Below, in pieces: positions 42,157 to 46,801 of a DNA stretch of 46,801 nt. The translations under genes were made by a program, and so were the position numbers. The notes under the pieces were generated by a model that was not told where the DNA came from, did not search any database, and was given only the letters and a program-made list of their open reading frames with translations. The DNA comes from Bacillota bacterium (GTDB lineage Bacteria; Bacillota; Clostridia; Lachnospirales; Lachnospiraceae). The stretch covers positions 1,367 to 48,167 of the forward strand of contig JAUNDN010000019.1 in NCBI GenBank assembly GCA_030526045.1, in the 5' to 3' direction. The stretch's first letter is position 1. Every line of letters starts with the position of its first letter.

Positions 42157-44061
42157 ATGATATCAGACTTAAAAATAACCTTCTTTAAACCGGATGTACC
42201 CGGCATTTTTCACGAGTCAAACAAAATAAAGTTTGCTGCCTGTTTCACGGGATGTGAGGAATGCGGCATTGTGCTATACACACCAGATGGAACAGAAACC
42301 AAACTCCCTTTTTCTTCAAAAGGTAAAAGAGGAGCTCTTTATGGAATGCAGATAGAAGGCAGTAATTTGACGGAATGCCGATATCATTACTATCAGGGAG
42401 ATAAATTATTTACAGATCCGTATGCAACTGCAATTTACGGCCTTGAGAAATGGGGATGTATGTCAGATTCATTCCGAAGGACCTATGGTGGTTTTGTAAA
42501 CGATCATTTTGACTGGGAGAATGATCAATCACCGGAAATACCTTATGCAGACACCATTCTTTACGGACTGAACGTGAGGGCATTTACCGCTCATAAAAGC
42601 TCCGGTGTCAAGCACAAGGGTACTTTTGAAGGCATTATCGAAAAAATTCCATATTTAAAAGGGCTTGGCATTACTGCAGTTGAATTGATGCCATGCTATG
42701 AATATGAGGAATGCATGCCCTGTTTTCTGACACAAGAAAACGGAAATCAACAGACATCACTTCACAAGAATACCTCCGATCCGATTCGGCTCAATTGCTG
42801 GGGGTTTTGTCAAGGTAATTATTTTTCACCCAAGGCTTCCTACAGTGCCGGTAAATCACCGGCTGTTTCTTTTAAAAGTATGGTCAAAGAACTGCATCAA
42901 AACAGACTGGAAGTCATGATGCATTTTTATTTTCCACCACAGACAGAGCAGATGTATATCCTTGATGTACTGAAATACTGGGCAAAGGAATATCATGTTG
43001 ACGGATTTCGTGTAAGCGGCTTTCAAATTCCCATTCGTCTGATTGCAGAGGATGCTGCTTTAAAAAGTACGAAAATCTGGATCGGTCATCTTTCAGATGA
43101 GGAATTAAGTACGGCCGGAGATATAAAGTATCGGAATTTTGCAACGGATAACGGAAATTTCAGAAATGCGATGCGACGTTTTCTGAAGGGAGATGAGGGC
43201 TTAATTAATGAAGTGCTGAAGCTTCATCGATCAAATCCCGCAGAGAATGCTGTTATCAACTATTTTGCGGATTATGATGGCTTTTCGCTGTATGATTGCG
43301 TTTCCTATGAGAGAAAGCACAATGAGGCAAACCGGGAAGATAATTGTGACGGTACGGATATCAATTATACCTGGAATTGCGGCGTGGAAGGAGAAACACG
43401 CAAAAAGGCAGTTATGGAGCTTCGTATGAAGCAGATGAAGAATGCGCTGACCTTTCTGTTCCTATCACAGGGAACACCTTTCCTGTTTAGTGGAGATGAA
43501 TTTGCCAATACACGCTTTGGAAATAATAATGCATATTGTCAGGATAACGATGCAGGCTGGGTCAAATGGAAGCATAATCATTTTTCAAAAGAAATTCTTA
43601 CCTACACAAGATTCCTGATATCTCTTCGGAAATCAAACAGGGTTCTACACATGAAGAAACCCTTTAAAGTAATGGATTCTATAGGATGTGGCTATCCGGA
43701 CATTTCCTATCACGGAACGGAGGCATGGAGACCAGATTTAAGCTATATCAGTAGGATGGTGGGAATCATGCTGTGTGGACAGTATGCTGATAAAGACGCA
43801 GAATCCCTGTATCTGGTCTATAACATGCATTGGGAAGCCCATAGACTTGCACTTCCAAAGCTTCCGAAAGGATATGCCTGGGTAAAGGTTACTGATACTT
43901 TACACACACAACAAAAGGATGAGAACATCGTCACAGAAAATTTTGAGAAGGATACGTTGATTGAAATTGAAGGAAGGACAATTGCCGTTTATCAATCCTT
44001 AAAGCTATCAAAGAATGAAACCATCAAAAAGAAAAAATTGCGAAAAGAGCCGAATAAATGA
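42157..44061 (+). CDS. GH13 debranching-enzyme homologue, probably catalytically inactive
   Basis: The 634-residue protein has the plan of glycogen debranching enzymes: an N-terminal CBM48-like domain (about 1-115), a GH13 barrel with VRAFTAHKSSGV and LKGLGITAVELMPCYEYEE, and a C-terminal beta domain. FLFSGDEFANTRFGNNNAYC is the hallmark of this group. The catalytic regions are altered: region I DVVxNH becomes HFYFPP (256-261), nucleophile Asp becomes Ser287 in DGFRVSGF, the acid/base Glu position is His311, and region IV His is Tyr373 (Asp374 kept). The segment between regions I and II is also shortened. The frame is intact, so this looks like a conserved pseudo-enzyme. GGGAGGA precedes the ATG, and the stop overlaps the next start. 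Confidence 0.85.
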   Translation: MISDLKITFFKPDVPGIFHESNKIKFAACFTGCEECGIVLYTPDGTETKLPFSSKGKRGALYGMQIEGSNLTECRYHYYQGDKLFTDPYATAIYGLEKWGCMSDSFRRTYGGFVNDHFDWENDQSPEIPYADTILYGLNVRAFTAHKSSGVKHKGTFEGIIEKIPYLKGLGITAVELMPCYEYEECMPCFLTQENGNQQTSLHKNTSDPIRLNCWGFCQGNYFSPKASYSAGKSPAVSFKSMVKELHQNRLEVMMHFYFPPQTEQMYILDVLKYWAKEYHVDGFRVSGFQIPIRLIAEDAALKSTKIWIGHLSDEELSTAGDIKYRNFATDNGNFRNAMRRFLKGDEGLINEVLKLHRSNPAENAVINYFADYDGFSLYDCVSYERKHNEANREDNCDGTDINYTWNCGVEGETRKKAVMELRMKQMKNALTFLFLSQGTPFLFSGDEFANTRFGNNNAYCQDNDAGWVKWKHNHFSKEILTYTRFLISLRKSNRVLHMKKPFKVMDSIGCGYPDISYHGTEAWRPDLSYISRMVGIMLCGQYADKDAESLYLVYNMHWEAHRLALPKLPKGYAWVKVTDTLHTQQKDENIVTENFEKDTLIEIEGRTIAVYQSLKLSKNETIKKKKLRKEPNK

Positions 44062-44591
44062 AAGCGTGGAAACATTTTAAAACCATCACATATCATAAAT
44101 ATCTCGTTATGAAAGGCTGCTTTCAAGTTGGCTTGTATAAACAGGGACTGTTGCATGATCTTTCAAAATACAGTCCCAGTGAATTTCTGGTTGGGGTAAA
44201 ATACTATCAGGGTGACAGAAGTCCCAATAATGCAGAAAGAGAAGCTATCGGATATTCCTCGGCATGGCTTCACCACAAAGGCAGAAACCGACATCATTAT
44301 GAATATTGGATTGATTACAGTACTAAGGAAATAAAGGGCGGAATGGCACCTGCACCTATGCCGGAGAAATATATTGTTGAAATGCTGATGGATAGAATTG
44401 CCGCCTGCAAGGTATATAATGGTGCAAACTATACAGATGCCGCTCCTCTTACCTATTATTCCAAGGGGCGTGAGAATGCCCCCATTCATCCCAAGACAAG
44501 GGAGCTTCTTGAAAGTCTTCTTACTATGCTGGCCCAAAAGGGAGAGTCGGAGACTTTCAATTATATTCGACGAGAAGTGCTTCATAAATAG
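44058..44591 (+). CDS. DUF5662 family protein (HD-like His/Asp motif)
   Basis: This is a 177-residue protein with LLHDLSKYSPSEF near residue 33 and WLHHKGRNRHHYEYW near 70. The arrangement recalls metal-binding HD-type hydrolases. The family is DUF5662, to my recognition, with no established function. The ATG overlaps the GH13-like stop (ATGA), so translation of the two is coupled. Confidence 0.75.
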   Translation: MKAWKHFKTITYHKYLVMKGCFQVGLYKQGLLHDLSKYSPSEFLVGVKYYQGDRSPNNAEREAIGYSSAWLHHKGRNRHHYEYWIDYSTKEIKGGMAPAPMPEKYIVEMLMDRIAACKVYNGANYTDAAPLTYYSKGRENAPIHPKTRELLESLLTMLAQKGESETFNYIRREVLHK

Positions 44592-44604
44592 TGTCTTAGG
44601 AATA

Positions 44605-44631
44605 ACTCTTTTTTCATTTCTGCATATGATA
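44605..44631 (+). promoter_or_regulatory. Sigma-K-like promoter of the Cys/Arg repeat gene
   Basis: An AC at 44605-44606 and CATATGATA at 44623-44631 are separated by 16 bases, matching the published mother-cell sigma-K form AC-N16-CATAnnnTA. A 6-bp inverted repeat (TTCTGC/GCAGAA) surrounds the -10. The -35 part is very short, so chance is possible. Confidence 0.5.
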
Positions 44632-44658
44632 TAGCAGAATAAAAAGGAGTGAAAACAT

Positions 44659-45006
44659 ATGAATTGTGTGATTTTAGTATTATTATTGCTGTGTTGCGGA
44701 AATAACGGAATATGCCATCATGATTGTGATGACGGATGCAGCAGGCGCGACAGAGAAAGAGACTGTGATTGCAACAGCAGGGGAAGAGACAGAGACTGTG
44801 GCTGCTCCGGAAGAGAAAGAGATCGTGATAGGGATTGCGGATGCCAGGATAGAGATCGGGATCGTGACAGGGATTGTGGATGCCAGGATAGAGATCGAGA
44901 TCGCGACAGAGATTGCGGATGCAGAAACGAATCACGTTTAGAGCCAAGACCGTTCCTGTCATTTTCCGGATCAACGTGCGGATGTGAGGAATCCCAGAAG
45001 AACTAA
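44659..45006 (+). CDS. Cys/Arg/Asp-repeat protein, possible spore surface protein
   Basis: The 115-residue protein starts with a short hydrophobic segment (VILVLLLLCC) and continues with low-complexity sequence built of DRDRD units ending in CGC. It holds 18 Cys residues, six of them as CxC pairs, and four RDCGC units. A good AAGGAG lies 9 bases before the ATG, so the frame is probably translated. No family is recognised. Cys-rich repeat proteins are common in spore coat and exosporium. With the sigma-K-like promoter upstream, a disulfide-crosslinked spore-surface role is a reasonable hypothesis. Metal binding is an alternative. Confidence 0.6.
   Translation: MNCVILVLLLLCCGNNGICHHDCDDGCSRRDRERDCDCNSRGRDRDCGCSGRERDRDRDCGCQDRDRDRDRDCGCQDRDRDRDRDCGCRNESRLEPRPFLSFSGSTCGCEESQKN
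44815..44931 (+). repeat. Three tandem 39-bp coding repeats
   Basis: Units begin at about 44815, 44854 and 44893, each 39 bases and encoding 13 residues of the form DRDRDRDCGCQDR. They differ at a few third positions. Such repeats can change copy number by slippage without breaking the frame. Confidence 0.75.
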
Positions 45007-45035
45007 GCGAAAAAAGAAATAAATTTATAGATGAA

Positions 45036-45083
45036 AAAAGTGGAACTGTCATGTATAATACACTATGTGGCAATTCCGCTTTT
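45036..45083 (+). terminator. Hairpin after the Cys/Arg repeat gene
   Basis: AAAAGTGGAA (45036-45045) pairs with TTCCGCTTTT (45074-45083), including one G-U pair, and is followed by ATTTTA. The loop is long and contains TATAAT (45054-45059) without a recognisable -35. It is a possible terminator of moderate quality. Confidence 0.5.
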
Positions 45084-45106
45084 ATTTTATGTAAGGAGCA
45101 TATATT

Positions 45107-45532
45107 ATGAAACAATTAATTAATCAAATTATTAAATTTGGAATCGTTGGAGTATTTTGTTTTTTTATTGATTTTGGTATTACTACCGGATTTACAAATT
45201 TTTTGGGAGTACATTATCTGATTTCCAAATTTCTTGGATTTGTAGTATCCGCGATTGTGAATTATCTCTTAAGTATTAAATTTGTATTTACGAATAAGAA
45301 AGAGATGGACAAGAAGAAGGAGTTCTCCGTCTTTTTGATTTTATCTGCATTCGGTCTTCTGATCAATGAAGCAGTCATGTATGCATGCTTTGACGGTGCC
45401 TATAAGCACATTGCGCTTTTACAGGAAATGATTTCAGAATCAAACATGGTTTCGTTAAGTGCAATCGTTGCAACAGGTGTTACAATGATCTATAACTTTA
45501 TTTCCAGAAAGCTTTTCCTTGAAAGGAAATAA
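45107..45532 (+). CDS. GtrA family membrane protein
   Basis: This is a 141-residue protein with four predicted membrane helices (about 9-30, 35-57, 70-92, 112-132). It begins with FGIVGVFCFFIDFGIT and contains the GtrA-type VNYLLSIKFVFTNKK segment and ends in FISRKLFLERK. GtrA proteins are thought to flip or carry lipid-linked sugars for cell-surface glycosylation. No glycosyltransferase is adjacent. AAGGAG lies 8 bases before the ATG. Confidence 0.9.
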   Translation: MKQLINQIIKFGIVGVFCFFIDFGITTGFTNFLGVHYLISKFLGFVVSAIVNYLLSIKFVFTNKKEMDKKKEFSVFLILSAFGLLINEAVMYACFDGAYKHIALLQEMISESNMVSLSAIVATGVTMIYNFISRKLFLERK

Positions 45533-45538
45533 TTGCAG

Positions 45539-46279
45539 ATGGATGTGAAACGCTTTGAAGAAATAAGAGACAAAGTGATAAGCGCTGAAAGGGCAAGGTA
45601 TGGTATAGGTACTCTTCAAGAAAAGACACTTCATGCTATTTTAAAGGATTACTATGCACCTTTAAAGGATATGCAGGAAATACCTGTTGACGGATATGTT
45701 GCAGATATCTATACTGGAACAGAAATCATAGAAATTCAGACGGCACAATTTAACAGGATGCGCAGTAAACTTGAGTGCTTTCTTCCTAACTATCCTGTGA
45801 CGATAGTGTATCCTGTTCCCAAAATCAAATACTTATTATGGATCGATGAAGAAACCGGAGAATGCTCCAAACCAAGAAAAAGTACTGTGAAAGGCTCTGT
45901 TTACAGAGCTTTTTATGAGTTGTACAAAATTAAGCAATATCTTCCGGATAAAAATCTCAAGCTGTGCTTTCCGATTCTGGAAATAGAAGAGTACAGACTG
46001 TTAAATGGCTGGAGTCTTGATAAAAAGAAAGGTTCATCCAGATATGACAGGATCCCGAAGACACTTTTGGGAGAAGTAAGGTTCGAACGGATTGAGGACT
46101 ATGTTCAGCTGATTCCGTATGATCTTGAGGAGCCTTTTACAGCAAAGGATTTTGCCGGCGCAATCGGCGAGCGTAAGGATATTGCAGGTAATGTGCTTCA
46201 CGTATTGAATTACCTGCATGTTGTTAAGCGATGCGGGAAAAAGGGAAATGCATACCTTTATAAAGTAGTTGAATTTTAG
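45539..46279 (+). CDS. Unrecognised protein, PD-(D/E)xK nuclease-like with winged-helix tail
   Basis: This is a 246-residue protein that I do not recognise as a named family. The N-terminal half has the order of a PD-(D/E)xK nuclease core: a helix with Glu28 (LQEKTLHAIL), Asp56 in VDGYVADIY, then Glu65-x-Gln67 (IIEIQT), and a following helix. ExQ in place of ExK is known in some nucleases of this fold. The C terminus (about 190-245, FTAKDFAGAIG and VLNYLHVVKRCG) looks like a winged helix. The start could be TTG 45533 (5 bases after AAAGGA) or ATG 45539. It lies between gtrA and miaB. Nuclease activity is inference. Confidence 0.7.
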   Translation: MDVKRFEEIRDKVISAERARYGIGTLQEKTLHAILKDYYAPLKDMQEIPVDGYVADIYTGTEIIEIQTAQFNRMRSKLECFLPNYPVTIVYPVPKIKYLLWIDEETGECSKPRKSTVKGSVYRAFYELYKIKQYLPDKNLKLCFPILEIEEYRLLNGWSLDKKKGSSRYDRIPKTLLGEVRFERIEDYVQLIPYDLEEPFTAKDFAGAIGERKDIAGNVLHVLNYLHVVKRCGKKGNAYLYKVVEF

Positions 46280-46299
46280 ACAGTTTACGGAGATAAAAT

Positions 46300-46801
46300 A
46301 TGAGGATCACAGACAAATTTACGGGAGCGGAGGAAACCTCCCGACAGTTTGAATATATTGAAAAAGCAAGAAAATATGTGACAAAGCTCGGAGAACAGCT
46401 TGGTCACAAACCGACCTGCTGTGTAACTACCTTTGGGTGTCAAATGAATGCTAGAGATTCCGAAAAGCTTGCGGGAATATTGGAGCAGGCTGGTTATGAG
46501 TTAACCGTGAATGAGGACGCGGATTTTGTTATCTACAATACCTGTACCGTAAGGGATAATGCTAATCAGCGTGTTTACGGACGACTTGGTCATTTGAACA
46601 GTTTAAAAAAGAAAAAACCTTACAAAAAAATTGCGCTGTGCGGTTGTATGATGCAGGAGCCGTCTGTTATTGAGAAAATTAAAAAGAGCTACCGTTTTGT
46701 TGATTTGATTTTCGGCACTCACAACATCTATAAATTTGCAGAACTTTTAACGGCAATGTTTGAAAGTGATGAAATGATCATTGATATCTGGGAGGATACG
46801 G
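46300..46801 (+). CDS. miaB: tRNA-2-methylthio-N6-dimethylallyladenosine synthase MiaB, 3' end outside window
   Basis: MiaB is a radical SAM methylthiotransferase that modifies A37 of tRNAs reading U-initial codons. The visible 167 residues cover the N-terminal MTTase domain with its three cluster Cys motifs: TFGCQMNARDSE, YNTCTVRDNANQRV and ALCGCMMQE. The radical SAM and TRAM domains lie beyond the window. ATG 46300 follows ACGGAG by 7 bases. The N-terminal extension of about 40 residues before the first motif is common in Clostridia. Confidence 0.95.
   Translation, partial: MRITDKFTGAEETSRQFEYIEKARKYVTKLGEQLGHKPTCCVTTFGCQMNARDSEKLAGILEQAGYELTVNEDADFVIYNTCTVRDNANQRVYGRLGHLNSLKKKKPYKKIALCGCMMQEPSVIEKIKKSYRFVDLIFGTHNIYKFAELLTAMFESDEMIIDIWEDT

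Noticed and set aside
42157-44061. Loss of GH13 catalytic residues as a sequencing or frameshift artefact
   Set aside because: The frame is uninterrupted, flanking motifs are correct and the altered residues are spread over several separate regions.
44815-44931. Possible CRISPR array
   Set aside because: The units are contiguous with no unique spacers, stay in frame, and no cas genes are present.
44720-44941. Second plus-strand frame through the 39-bp repeats
   Set aside because: It is open because the repeat unit is a multiple of three. There is no ribosome binding site and it lies wholly inside the better frame.
44582-45115. Minus-strand open frame of 177 codons opposite the Cys/Arg repeat gene
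   Set aside because: It results from the repeated codons on the other strand. The plus strand has the ribosome binding site and promoter-like signal.

Overview
The window looks like chromosomal DNA of an anaerobic, endospore-forming Clostridia, most likely a member of the Lachnospiraceae. The sequence is moderately AT-rich with strong AGGAGG-type ribosome binding sites. It encodes spore proteins (SpoIVA, a GerA-family protein, CotJA/B/C), the oxygen-sensitive ribonucleotide reductase NrdD/NrdG, and a [FeFe] hydrogenase. No phage, insertion sequence, CRISPR array, rRNA or tRNA was seen. No stretch longer than about 210 bases lacks a gene.

Layout, left to right. (1) 1-2573: the 3' part of a large membrane sensor histidine kinase, ending at a terminator shared with the convergent gene prs. 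(2) 3943-8340: a housekeeping operon of a DUF512 radical-SAM protein, der, plsY and gpsA. (3) 8378-10431: a MoxR-type AAA ATPase and a VWA protein. (4) 10568-15485: a complete BMP-type nucleoside ABC importer, with a terminator between the binding-protein gene and the ATPase and permease genes. (5) 15517-20416: tyrS, an apparently cytoplasmic GH74-like glucanase, a YgjP-type metallopeptidase and a Cys-cluster protein. (6) 20482-24714: spoIVA behind a very good sigma-E promoter, then the salvage operon punA, cdd and an MTA/SAH-deaminase-like gene. (7) 24754-30726: a chemoreceptor, a membrane-anchored MutS-like ATPase, a small membrane protein, a WYL regulator and an aminotransferase. (8) 30919-35556: nrdD, nrdG and dut behind a consensus promoter with two NrdR-like boxes, then a GerA-family germination gene. 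(9) 35634-36682, minus strand: cotJABC. (10) 36890-41645: [FeFe] hydrogenase, gltX and a UvrD-type helicase, with a DUF1292 gene facing them. (11) 42157-44591: a GH13 debranching-enzyme homologue that has lost its catalytic residues, and a DUF5662 gene. (12) 44659-46801: a Cys/Arg/Asp repeat protein, a GtrA protein, an unrecognised nuclease-like protein and the start of miaB.

The themes that connect genes are nucleotide economy (nucleoside import, PNP, cytidine deaminase, PRPP synthetase, NrdDG, dUTPase) and sporulation genes placed directly behind vegetative genes. The most interesting signal is at spoIVA. A hairpin there would hide the ribosome binding site in read-through mRNA, while transcripts from the embedded sigma-E promoter would start inside the hairpin and escape it. 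The GerA-family gene has a similar, even longer hairpin over its ribosome binding site. Other highlights are the GH13 homologue lacking its catalytic residues, the RD/CGC repeat protein behind a sigma-K-like promoter, the large palindrome in the hydrogenase leader and the nuclease-like protein beside miaB.
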